Shown here piece after piece: positions 1 through 5,414 of a stretch of 5,414 bases of DNA (positions are counted from its first letter, which is position 1; every line of letters begins with the position of its first letter). The stretch spans positions 1-5,414 of the forward strand of contig QKDV01000006.1 of the NCBI GenBank assembly GCA_003251955.1. The letters run 5' to 3'. The notes under the pieces are model-generated. The model searched no databases. It had not been told where the DNA came from and saw only the letters and a list, made by a program, of their open reading frames with translations. The DNA is from Methanospirillum hungatei. GTDB lineage: Archaea; Halobacteriota; Methanomicrobia; Methanomicrobiales; Methanospirillaceae. Position numbers and translations under genes: made by a program.

Positions 1-1
1 G

Positions 2-1882
2 ATGATCCTCTTTGCCCTACTTGTCGGGATGTTCACTCCTGTTTGGTTTATCATACAACGGTACATTGGTCATCTCGGTGCTTCAGCACTTGTCATAAAT
101 TCAATTACATTTCTGGTTGCAATAATTGGGTTCCTAGTAATCGGTATTCATGGTGAAGGAGGGCTTAACTACTACACGACCGGGCATCTGGTCGCATATT
201 CTCTAATTATCCTTGGGACCTGGATCCTTTTCGGCTTCTCCTGGGCTCTTCGTAATCGCCCGTTCTCACATTATATTCTTTCACTGGTTGGAGTATCAGT
301 TCTGGGAATCGTTCTCTTCGCTCTGCTCTCCCCTGAATTATTCAATTACCTTCTTGCAAATGCAAATGCATTCTTTGGCCAGGAGATCCATTGGAAGACA
401 ATTCAGGAAGCCAGACCCTGGACGTTTGATGATGCTTGGAGGACATTCCAGTACAGTCTTGTCCTGTTTGTGATTGGTATCGGTGTCCTTCTGAACAAAT
501 TACGCAAAGAACTCTGCCCCTCTTATGTGTTCATCCTGATCTGGTCTCTTGTTGTCCTCTATGCAACAATGCAGCATATCAGGTATGAATACTATCTGGC
601 TGTTCCTGCTGCTATTTTGGGTGGTTTATCTATTGGGTATGGTATTGAACTCGTCCGTAGGAATCACCATTCCCAGGTAAAAGAAGATCTTCCTGTTCAT
701 TCGAAGGGTGGAAAACAAAAAGAGTCTCACCAGGTTAAGAGATCAGGAAGCACAGTTGTCTCTACAGTGAGTATGATATTTTTGGTTGTTGTTGTTCTTC
801 TTGGGGCTCTTTTCACCTACAACTCCATTGGAAGAGATCTTTCTATCGGTCACTTCAACCTGAATCCCGACTGGCGAGAGGCTACCGGATGGATGGAGAA
901 TAACACTCCTGATCCGGGAGTTGATTATTATTCAATCTATCAGAAGGATACATGGGAGCCACCAACACAGGCATATGGTGTGATGTCATGGTGGGATTAT
1001 GGTCATATTATCACCTATCTAGCAAAGCGTATGCCTAATGCAAATCCGTTTCAGTATGGGGTGGCAGGAGATTATGGAGCGGCCCGATTCTTCATCACCA
1101 CAAATGAATCTGTTGCTTCTGACATCCTCGATAACCTGAAAACAAGATATGTGGTCACTGATTATGAGATGGACACAGGAAAGTTCTGGGCAATGGCAAC
1201 ATGGGACAATCCTGATGTCGGTGCATACCCTTACCAGCGTAGTTTCATTCTGCCCAACCCGGACAACCCGAACACAGGGCAAAATTTCCCATTCTTCATG
1301 GAACCGTATTACCAGACGATGGTTTCACGTCTTCACAACTTTGACGGATCCATGGCCCAACCTGGACAGGTACATTATATCCAGTACATGAAGCCTGAAT
1401 ACTCCAAAACAAGTGACCCGGTGATTGTAAATGGGTCACAAATGCCGTATGAAAGAGGTGCGGCACTACTGGAGAGTTCGAAGTCCACAATCGGTCCCGA
1501 ATATGAGACTGCTCTTGTAAACTATGTGTACACTGAACCTGTCTCAACAGTTCCCGCACTTCAACATTACCGTCTCGTTCATGAATCTCCAACCAGGGCA
1601 TCACCGGCAAGTCTTCCAGATATCAGGTATGTGAAAGTCTTCGAGTATGTTCCTGGGGCAGTAATTCATGGTGATGGCATCATCGAGATCCCGGTAAAAA
1701 CCAACACCGGGCGAACATTTGTCTATCAGCAGGAGAGTGTCAACGGTACATTTACTGTCCCGTATCCGACCAATGCAAAGGTAGGTGATGTGACAACACA
1801 GGGACCTTACCGTGTTACCTCAACTGGGAAAGAGTATCAGGTGACCGATGATCAGATCCTTTCAGGATCAATTATCTCCTGA
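2..1882 (+). CDS. aglB: AglB/STT3-type oligosaccharyltransferase catalytic subunit, 5'-truncated by window edge
   Basis: This membrane enzyme transfers a lipid-linked glycan (dolichol carrier in archaea) onto Asn of N-X-S/T sequons on the outer face of the membrane. Seen: 626 residues, with about eight hydrophobic segments between residues 1 and 275, a basic hydrophilic loop (about 219-250) before the last one, and then a large soluble ectodomain. Signature motifs are all present: TIQE (133-136) fits the TIXE motif of external loop 5; QHIRYEYY lies near 191-198; WWDYG (330-334) is the sequon-binding signature; DTGKFWAM (391-398) fits the archaeal DXXKXXXM motif. The last about 70 residues look like the beta-rich C-terminal domain. 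AglB proteins are usually well over 800 residues, so the N-terminal part with the catalytic acidic residues of the first loops lies outside the window, and the ATG at position 2 is an internal Met. Family assignment is very secure; whether the genome has paralogues cannot be seen. Confidence 0.95.
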   Translation: MILFALLVGMFTPVWFIIQRYIGHLGASALVINSITFLVAIIGFLVIGIHGEGGLNYYTTGHLVAYSLIILGTWILFGFSWALRNRPFSHYILSLVGVSVLGIVLFALLSPELFNYLLANANAFFGQEIHWKTIQEARPWTFDDAWRTFQYSLVLFVIGIGVLLNKLRKELCPSYVFILIWSLVVLYATMQHIRYEYYLAVPAAILGGLSIGYGIELVRRNHHSQVKEDLPVHSKGGKQKESHQVKRSGSTVVSTVSMIFLVVVVLLGALFTYNSIGRDLSIGHFNLNPDWREATGWMENNTPDPGVDYYSIYQKDTWEPPTQAYGVMSWWDYGHIITYLAKRMPNANPFQYGVAGDYGAARFFITTNESVASDILDNLKTRYVVTDYEMDTGKFWAMATWDNPDVGAYPYQRSFILPNPDNPNTGQNFPFFMEPYYQTMVSRLHNFDGSMAQPGQVHYIQYMKPEYSKTSDPVIVNGSQMPYERGAALLESSKSTIGPEYETALVNYVYTEPVSTVPALQHYRLVHESPTRASPASLPDIRYVKVFEYVPGAVIHGDGIIEIPVKTNTGRTFVYQQESVNGTFTVPYPTNAKVGDVTTQGPYRVTSTGKEYQVTDDQILSGSIIS

Positions 1883-1923
1883 TTTTAGGAATCCTTAAGT
1901 GATCTGAAAAGAAGGAAGGGAAC

Positions 1924-2214
1924 ATGAATATGATACTGGAGGTTGGATCTCCCGTGCGGTATCCGAGGACTGGGACCACTGGGACGATTGTACGGATTGA
2001 AGAGAGAAGCGGGCATTTGTTTGCAGAACTTGACAGTACAGGAATGCTCTATAGAACAGACCTGCTTGTCGCTGCAACCCTTTCTGAAAAGACGATCCGG
2101 ACCGAAGATTTGAATGAGGAACTTAAGCAGGTTGAGAAGGAACGATCAGATCGACGTGATCATTCATTTCAGGAGATCCCCAATCTTGATAGCGCATGTA
2201 ATGGAGCCGGATAA
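1924..2214 (+). CDS. DUF2098 family small protein, function unknown
   Basis: A 96-residue acidic and basic soluble protein with no membrane segment or signal peptide. The first about 55 residues (VGSPVRYPRTGTTGTIVRIE, then a stretch ending LDSTGMLYRTDLLV) match my memory of DUF2098, a small family found mainly in methanogens. The pattern of short beta strands with G-T-x-G-x-I suggests a small SH3-like barrel; this fold is inference. The remaining about 40 residues are highly charged, probably helical then disordered, and are unlikely to be conserved. The gene starts 41 bases after aglB, so it may share that transcript. A GGAAGG purine run (1914-1919) precedes it; it sits only about 4 bases from the ATG at 1924 but about 10 bases from a second in-frame ATG at 1930, so either Met may be the true start. 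The ligand or role is not known to me. Confidence 0.82.
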   Translation: MNMILEVGSPVRYPRTGTTGTIVRIEERSGHLFAELDSTGMLYRTDLLVAATLSEKTIRTEDLNEELKQVEKERSDRRDHSFQEIPNLDSACNGAG

Positions 2215-2237
2215 CCATCTGCTCTCTGAAATTTCCA

Positions 2238-2280
2238 CCGGATTTTTCAATGTACCCCTAAAAATTGGGTATCCGGGGTA
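2238..2280. repeat. nested inverted repeat between DUF2098 and aIF2 gamma genes
   Basis: CCGGAT (2238-2243) is complementary to ATCCGG (2271-2276), and inside it TACCC (2253-2257) is complementary to GGGTA (2267-2271) around an AT-rich 9-base loop. TACCCC (2253-2258) can alternatively pair with GGGGTA (2275-2280), so two stems compete. A T5 run lies at 2243-2247. The element starts 24 bases after the DUF2098 stop codon and ends just upstream of the presumed TATA box of aIF2 gamma. It could be a 3'-end hairpin of the upstream transcript or an operator for the downstream promoter; the sequence does not decide. Confidence 0.5.
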
Positions 2281-2288
2281 TGCTCACG

Positions 2289-2296
2289 TATAAGTA
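2289..2296 (+). promoter_or_regulatory. candidate TATA box for the aIF2 gamma operon
   Basis: TATAAGTA lies 38-45 bases before the GTG start of aIF2 gamma in the only sizeable gap upstream of the cluster. An archaeal TATA box about 25 bases before the start site would put transcription start near 2314-2320, giving a short leader that can just include the Shine-Dalgarno sequence. I do not see a convincing purine-rich BRE, so the match is modest. Confidence 0.45.
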
Positions 2297-2316
2297 TCAA
2301 TCTGTTCAAATAGGTA

Positions 2317-2323
2317 AGGAGGT
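2317..2323 (+). promoter_or_regulatory. strong Shine-Dalgarno site fixing the GTG start of aIF2 gamma
   Basis: AGGAGGT is complementary to the archaeal 16S rRNA 3' end and lies 10 bases before the GTG at 2334. An in-frame TGA at 2325-2327 lies between the site and the start, so no earlier start in this frame is possible and the GTG is well supported. Confidence 0.75.
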
Positions 2324-2333
2324 TTGATTACTG

Positions 2334-3569
2334 GTGCCAGAAGAAATAATACCGAGTACAAATATCGGCGTTGTCGGGCATGTGGATCATGGAAAGACCA
2401 CGCTCGTCAATGCACTCACAGGAGTCTGGACCGATCGGCATAGCGAGGAGATGAAACGGGGTATCTCCATCCGGCTCGGATATGCAGACGCTGTCTTTTA
2501 CAAATGCAAAAAATGTCACGGACCTGAAGGATTTACCACCAAGCCTGTATGTCCGCGATGTGGAGGAGAGGCTGAACCGGTTCGTGCCGTCTCCTTTGTG
2601 GATGCACCTGGTCATGAGACCCTGATGGCGACAATGCTATCTGGATCTGCCCTTATGGATGGGGCGATGCTTGTTATTTCAGCATCAGAACGCTGTCCGC
2701 AACCCCAGACCAAAGAACATCTGATGGCACTTGAACTGGTCGGGATTAAGCGGATTGTTATCGTCCAGAATAAGATCGATGTGGTTACCCAGAAGGATGC
2801 TGTCCGAAATTATGAGGAGATCAAGGCATTTGTTAAGGGAACCATTGCAGAAAACGCACCAATCATTCCTTTATCTGCCCAGAAAGATATCAATGTCTGG
2901 GCACTCCTTCAGGCACTTGACGAGACCATTCCTGAGTCCTCACGAGAACCTGAAGCAGATCCGATCATGCTGATTGCCCGTTCTTTTGATGTAAATAAAC
3001 CTGGATGCAGTTGGAAGGACGTCAAAGGTGGTGTGGTTGGTGGTTCCCTCATCAGGGGTGTCATCAATGATGGCGATGAGATAGAGATCAGGCCAGGCAT
3101 TCAGAGTCAGGTTGAGAATAAGATCAGATGGGATCCTATTGTCACCAAGGTGACTGAAATCCATAAAGGACAGAAGAAAGTCCACGTCGCAACCCCGGGT
3201 GGTCTTCTTGCCATAGGAACCAAACTCGATCCTGCCATAACCAAGAGTGATATGCTCTCCGGTCAGGTTCTTGGTCATGTAGGAAAACTTCCGCCGGTAT
3301 GGGATAAGATGTGGTTTTCCGTGCGGCTCATGGAACGGGTCGTAGGATCAAACAGTGAACTTGATATTGAACCTCTCAAGGCACGTGAACCTCTCATGCT
3401 CTCAGTCGGAACTGCCGTAACTGTAGGACTTGTCACCAGCACCAAGAAGGACGCTGCGGAGGTCATGCTTAAGAGACCGGTCTGTGCAGAGATCGGATCA
3501 CCGATCGCAATAAGCAGGCAGGTCGGAGGAAGATGGCGCCTGATCGGGATGGGCACGCTGATCGAGTGA
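2334..3569 (+). CDS. eif2g: translation initiation factor aIF2 subunit gamma (GTPase)
   Basis: This is the GTP-binding core of archaeal aIF2, which carries methionyl initiator tRNA to the small ribosomal subunit together with the alpha and beta subunits. The protein has 411 residues, the usual length. The GTPase motifs are complete: G1 GHVDHGKT (15-22), a switch 1 region with KRGISIRLGYAD (41-52), G3 DAPGH (90-94), G4 NKID (146-149) and G5 SAQ (181-183). The family-specific zinc knuckle is present with C58-x2-C61 and C73-x2-C76. The CPQPQTKEHL segment (121-130) distinguishes it from EF-Tu/aEF1A and SelB. Two beta-barrel domains follow from about residue 205 to the end, which closes with the conserved RWRLIGMGTLIE. 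The start codon is GTG with a strong Shine-Dalgarno site. It is the first gene of the tightly spaced run that follows. In many archaea rps6e precedes this gene, but not here. Confidence 0.97.
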   Translation: MPEEIIPSTNIGVVGHVDHGKTTLVNALTGVWTDRHSEEMKRGISIRLGYADAVFYKCKKCHGPEGFTTKPVCPRCGGEAEPVRAVSFVDAPGHETLMATMLSGSALMDGAMLVISASERCPQPQTKEHLMALELVGIKRIVIVQNKIDVVTQKDAVRNYEEIKAFVKGTIAENAPIIPLSAQKDINVWALLQALDETIPESSREPEADPIMLIARSFDVNKPGCSWKDVKGGVVGGSLIRGVINDGDEIEIRPGIQSQVENKIRWDPIVTKVTEIHKGQKKVHVATPGGLLAIGTKLDPAITKSDMLSGQVLGHVGKLPPVWDKMWFSVRLMERVVGSNSELDIEPLKAREPLMLSVGTAVTVGLVTSTKKDAAEVMLKRPVCAEIGSPIAISRQVGGRWRLIGMGTLIE

Positions 3570-3949
3570 CCGTTCTGATCGATACAAATGCGTTTCTTAT
3601 GACCTCACAGTTCAAAATCGATCTGCTTGAGGAGCTGAAATGGATGATGGGGGTCATGCGACCATGTGTTCCGGATGTCGTGATCCGTGAACTAGAAGGC
3701 CTTGCACGCGGCAGGGGCAATGATGCATCTGCAGCACGCCTAGGCCTTCGGTTTGCACAGTTGTGTACGGTAGTGCAGATGGATGGAAAAGAGGGCGAAC
3801 TGGTTGATGACCAGATCCTTTCGTATGCCAGAAGGGAACGATGTAGGGTGGTAACCAACGATCGTGACCTTCGAAACCGTCTGCTTGATGAAGGTTTAGA
3901 AGTAATTTCACTGAAAGGGAAGCAGAAACTAGAGATCATCAGGAGATAG
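3566..3949 (+). CDS. PIN-domain protein, archaeal Fcf1/Utp24-like (COG1412 type), probable rRNA-processing nuclease
   Basis: A single PIN domain of 127 residues from the GTG at 3566. Numbered from there, the metal-binding acidic positions expected in PIN nucleases are visible: D6 in VLIDTNAFLM, E42 in VIRELEGLARG, D81/D82 in LVDDQILSYA, and D99/D101 in VVTNDRDLRNRL. The ELEGLARGRGNDASAARLGL segment and its place beside aIF2 gamma match archaeal relatives of eukaryotic Fcf1/Utp24 (AF0591 type), which cleaves pre-rRNA. A ribosomal RNA role in archaea is inference. No antitoxin gene adjoins it, which argues against a VapC toxin. The start is uncertain: GTG at 3566 overlaps the aIF2 gamma stop by 4 bases (GTGA), typical of coupled translation; an in-frame ATG at 3533 would add 11 mostly charged residues and a 37-base overlap, with GGAGGA only 2 bases before it. 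I prefer the GTG because family members begin just before the first strand. Confidence 0.85.
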   Translation: MTVLIDTNAFLMTSQFKIDLLEELKWMMGVMRPCVPDVVIRELEGLARGRGNDASAARLGLRFAQLCTVVQMDGKEGELVDDQILSYARRERCRVVTNDRDLRNRLLDEGLEVISLKGKQKLEIIRR

Positions 3950-3951
3950 AG

Positions 3952-4530
3952 ATGTATTACAGATTGAAGATGGTTGATAAGGTCAGGGTTCCGCCTAACC
4001 GGCTTGGCGAGGATCTGGAGACTGTAATTCTGGATGTTCTTCAGGAACAACTTGAGGGGAGTATAGACAAGGAGATCGGTATCTTCATTGCCGTAACAAA
4101 AGTTGCCCGGATTGGTGAAGGAGAGATGATCCCGGGTGATGGTGCGGTCTTTTACGATGTAGACTTTGAAGGCCTTGCTATCAGGCTTACTCTACAGGAG
4201 GTCATTGAAGGTATTGTTGTCGAAACAACAAGCTTTGGTGCGTTTGTAAGCCTTGGCCCAATTGATGCAATGCTTCATGTCAGCCAGATATCAGATGAAT
4301 ACATCAGTTATGATGAGAAGAATTCCCAGCTCATCTGCCAGGATTCTGGTCGACATATCGGTGTTGGTGATGTCGTCAGGGCACGGGTTGTTACGCTCTC
4401 CCTGAGCGAGCGCGAACCTCGTGAGAGCAAGATTGGTCTAACAATGCGTCAGGCAGGTCTTGGGAGCCTTGTGTGGCTTGATGACGATATGAAAGCTGAT
4501 CAGAAAGAGAATGCAGAGACGGCGGTCTGA
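3952..4530 (+). CDS. rpo7: DNA-directed RNA polymerase subunit Rpo7 (RpoE', E1)
   Basis: Rpo7 pairs with Rpo4 to form the stalk of archaeal RNA polymerase, equivalent to eukaryotic Rpb7, and helps promoter opening and RNA binding. The protein has 192 residues, normal for the family. The N-terminal RNP-like domain (about 1-78) opens with MYYRLKMVDKVRVPPNRLGE and includes GIFIAVTKV and IPGDGAVFYDVDF. An S1/OB domain (about 82-175) shows IEGIVVETTSFGAFVSLGPI, LHVSQISDEY and SKIGLTMRQAGLGSL. An acidic tail of about 15 residues follows. The start is supported by AGGAGAT at 3941-3947, which overlaps the stop of the PIN gene and lies 4 bases before the ATG; only 2 bases separate the two genes. Met7 is a less likely start because the family begins with MYxL/MYxx before the DxVRVPP motif. 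Confidence 0.97.
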   Translation: MYYRLKMVDKVRVPPNRLGEDLETVILDVLQEQLEGSIDKEIGIFIAVTKVARIGEGEMIPGDGAVFYDVDFEGLAIRLTLQEVIEGIVVETTSFGAFVSLGPIDAMLHVSQISDEYISYDEKNSQLICQDSGRHIGVGDVVRARVVTLSLSEREPRESKIGLTMRQAGLGSLVWLDDDMKADQKENAETAV

Positions 4531-4532
4531 TC

Positions 4533-4736
4533 ATGGCTGCAACCAAAAAGAAACAGTTGTCTGTATGCCGTGACTGTCACCGGGTTGTCGAAGGGGCTTC
4601 CTGTTCGATCTGTGGTACAAACAATCTCACCACCGACTGGACCGGGTACCTGGTCATTATTGATCCCGAACATAGCGATGTTGCAAAACGAATGAATATC
4701 ACCCTTCCTGGGAGATATGCGCTTAAGGTCCGCTGA
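4533..4736 (+). CDS. spt4: transcription elongation factor Spt4 (formerly RNA polymerase subunit E'')
   Basis: Spt4 is a small zinc protein that binds the NGN domain of Spt5, and the pair clamps RNA polymerase for processive elongation. The protein has 67 residues, about the usual archaeal length. It shows a four-cysteine zinc site, C12-x2-C15 and C24-x2-C27, followed by the conserved DWTGYLVIIDPEHSDVAKRM (35-54), whose strand forms the Spt5 interface in known structures. It starts 2 bases after the rpo7 stop, preceded by GGCGGT (4521-4526) at 6 bases, a moderate ribosome binding site inside the end of rpo7. The rpo7-spt4 pairing is a classic archaeal arrangement. Spt5 itself is not in this window. 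Confidence 0.96.
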   Translation: MAATKKKQLSVCRDCHRVVEGASCSICGTNNLTTDWTGYLVIIDPEHSDVAKRMNITLPGRYALKVR

Positions 4737-5233
4737 TGTTGAGACTCCCCGAAGATCAGCGTCATCTTTTCACGCGACCTTTTGGCACACTCTACCCCTC
4801 TCTTGATCCAGTTCTCCCGCTTCTTGCAGGAAAACTCTTTTTCAGTGTGGGTGATGTGGTAACCGAACATCTCCTTCAAGCAGGGTATCCTCCGGTTATT
4901 GCGATCATCGATGGTCAGACCATGCGACGTCCCTATGATGGTGTCACAATTCCTGAGTATCAGATAATCAATGTGAAGAATCCTGCCGGATGTATCAGTG
5001 CAGACCTTATCCGGGTAACAAAGAATGCGGTGAATGCCGGGAGAATGGTAATACAGGTTACAGGCGAGGAGGATCTTGCGGTGCTCCCTCTTGCACTTGC
5101 ATCTCCTGATGGCTCCCTGATACTATACGGCCAACCAGGGGAAGGTGTTGTGGTTCTGGAGATTTCAACAGGTATTCGTGAAAAAGCCCAGATCTTTCTA
5201 GAAAAATTTGAGAATATTCCTGATCAGGTCTGA
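4736..5233 (+). CDS. GTP-dependent dephospho-CoA kinase (DUF359 family)
   Basis: This family performs the last step of coenzyme A synthesis in many archaea, phosphorylating the ribose 3'-OH of dephospho-CoA with GTP; the function was established for the Thermococcus kodakarensis member TK1697. It is unrelated to bacterial CoaE and has no P-loop, consistent with none being visible here. The protein has 165 residues. Family marks are FGTLYP (16-21), SVGDVVTEHLL (37-47), IIDGQTMRRP (57-66), VKNPAG (80-85), the signature VTGEEDLAVLPLALA (108-122) and LYGQPGEGVVV (130-140). The ATG overlaps the spt4 stop by one base (TGATG), so translation is probably coupled; AAGGT at 4725-4729 is a weak ribosome binding site. 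The position between spt4 and rps24e is common in euryarchaea and supports the call. Confidence 0.93.
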   Translation: MLRLPEDQRHLFTRPFGTLYPSLDPVLPLLAGKLFFSVGDVVTEHLLQAGYPPVIAIIDGQTMRRPYDGVTIPEYQIINVKNPAGCISADLIRVTKNAVNAGRMVIQVTGEEDLAVLPLALASPDGSLILYGQPGEGVVVLEISTGIREKAQIFLEKFENIPDQV

Positions 5234-5242
5234 CCGCGCAGG

Positions 5243-5250
5243 TATATATT
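5243..5250 (+). promoter_or_regulatory. TATA-like element of a probable rps24e promoter
   Basis: TATATATT lies in the 46-base gap between the DUF359 gene and rps24e, 30-37 bases before the ATG at 5280. Transcription start about 25 bases downstream would fall near 5268-5274, leaving a leader of roughly 6-12 bases that just includes AGGATCT (5271-5277). The spacing and composition fit an archaeal promoter well, so rps24e may be transcribed separately from the upstream cluster as well as by read-through. Confidence 0.6.
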
Positions 5251-5279
5251 TGATAACCGCATACCAATAAAGGATCTCT

Positions 5280-5414
5280 ATGGAGATTTCAATAACTTCT
5301 GATAAACAGAATGAACTCCTCTCACGAAGGGAACTTGAGTTCACTCTTAATTATACTGGTGCAACTCCATCGCGGAAGCTGGTTCAGGCCAAGATTGCTG
5401 CGATGATGAATGCA
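5280..5414 (+). CDS. rps24e: ribosomal protein S24e, 3'-truncated by window edge
   Basis: S24e is a small-subunit ribosomal protein found in archaea and eukaryotes. Forty-five in-frame codons are present with no stop. The visible protein begins MEISITSDKQNELLSRRELE and continues with TLNYTGATPSRKLVQAKIAA, which matches the family pattern of an opening strand, N-x-LL-x-R-x-E, then G-A-T-P-S-R-x-x-V. The ATG at 5280 is supported by this full N-terminal match and by AGGATCT at 5271-5277. S24e commonly follows the DUF359 gene in euryarchaea, often with rps27ae and kae1 next; those would lie beyond the right edge. Confidence 0.93.
   Translation, partial: MEISITSDKQNELLSRRELEFTLNYTGATPSRKLVQAKIAAMMNA

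Noticed and set aside
782..801. GTTGTTGTTGTTCTTCTT-like simple repeat
   Set aside because: It encodes the Val/Leu run of the last AglB membrane segment; low-complexity codons rather than a functional repeat.
1296..1610. - strand open frame of 104 codons within aglB
   Set aside because: It is opposite the AglB ectodomain; its composition is a mirror of the coding strand, with no motif.
1887..1895. Small palindrome AGGA-A-TCCT after the aglB stop
   Set aside because: Four base pairs around a single base cannot form a stable hairpin; no T-run follows, so it is not a terminator.
2243..2247. T5 run as an oligo-T terminator for the DUF2098 transcript
   Set aside because: One short T-run alone is weak evidence for archaeal termination; noted with the inverted repeat but not listed as a separate terminator.
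2328..2615. - strand open frame of 95 codons at the start of aIF2 gamma
   Set aside because: It lies opposite the highly conserved GTPase and zinc-knuckle region; no recognisable domain and no promoter or ribosome binding site.
3566..3949. VapC-type toxin of a toxin-antitoxin pair
   Set aside because: The upstream gene is aIF2 gamma, the downstream gene is rpo7, and no antitoxin is present; sequence style fits the Fcf1-like PIN group.
3469..4050. Long open frame (193 codons) on the - strand across the aIF2 gamma end, PIN gene and rpo7 start
   Set aside because: It crosses three well-supported + strand genes; the translation is Arg/Ser-rich low complexity without any family resemblance, typical of an antisense shadow.

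Overview
The window is archaeal and most likely comes from a methanogenic euryarchaeon. All seven genes are on the + strand. They include archaea-specific information-processing genes (aIF2 gamma, RNA polymerase subunit Rpo7/RpoE', Spt4, ribosomal protein S24e), an archaeal AglB oligosaccharyltransferase, a DUF2098 protein (a family I associate with methanogens) and an archaeal GTP-dependent dephospho-CoA kinase. Moderate GC, Shine-Dalgarno motifs of the GGAGGT type and protein sequence style suggest Methanomicrobiales, perhaps Methanospirillum-like. The genus is a guess; the domain Archaea is near certain.

Layout. Positions 2-1882 hold the C-terminal two thirds of AglB, cut by the left edge. 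After 41 bases comes a small DUF2098 gene (1924-2214). A 119-base gap (2215-2333) carries a nested inverted repeat, a possible TATA box and a strong Shine-Dalgarno sequence. Next is a tightly packed run: aIF2 gamma (2334-3569), a Fcf1/Utp24-like PIN-domain protein (3566-3949, or from 3533), rpo7 (3952-4530), spt4 (4533-4736) and the DUF359 kinase (4736-5233). Junctions in this run are 2-base gaps or short overlaps, which indicates one polycistronic unit with translational coupling. A 46-base gap with a clear TATA-like element precedes rps24e (5280 to the right edge), whose first 45 codons are present.

Function. The central cluster combines tRNA delivery at initiation (aIF2 gamma), probable rRNA processing (PIN protein), transcription (Rpo7, and Spt4 as partner of Spt5) and ribosome assembly (S24e), plus the last step of CoA synthesis. 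This is a widely conserved archaeal gene neighbourhood. AglB and DUF2098 upstream appear to be a separate unit. I see no mobile element, CRISPR array, tRNA or rRNA, and no sign of an undescribed defence or mobile system. The less ordinary points are the inverted repeat before aIF2 gamma, the uncharacterised DUF2098 gene, the absence of rps6e immediately upstream of aIF2 gamma, and the embedded start of the PIN gene.
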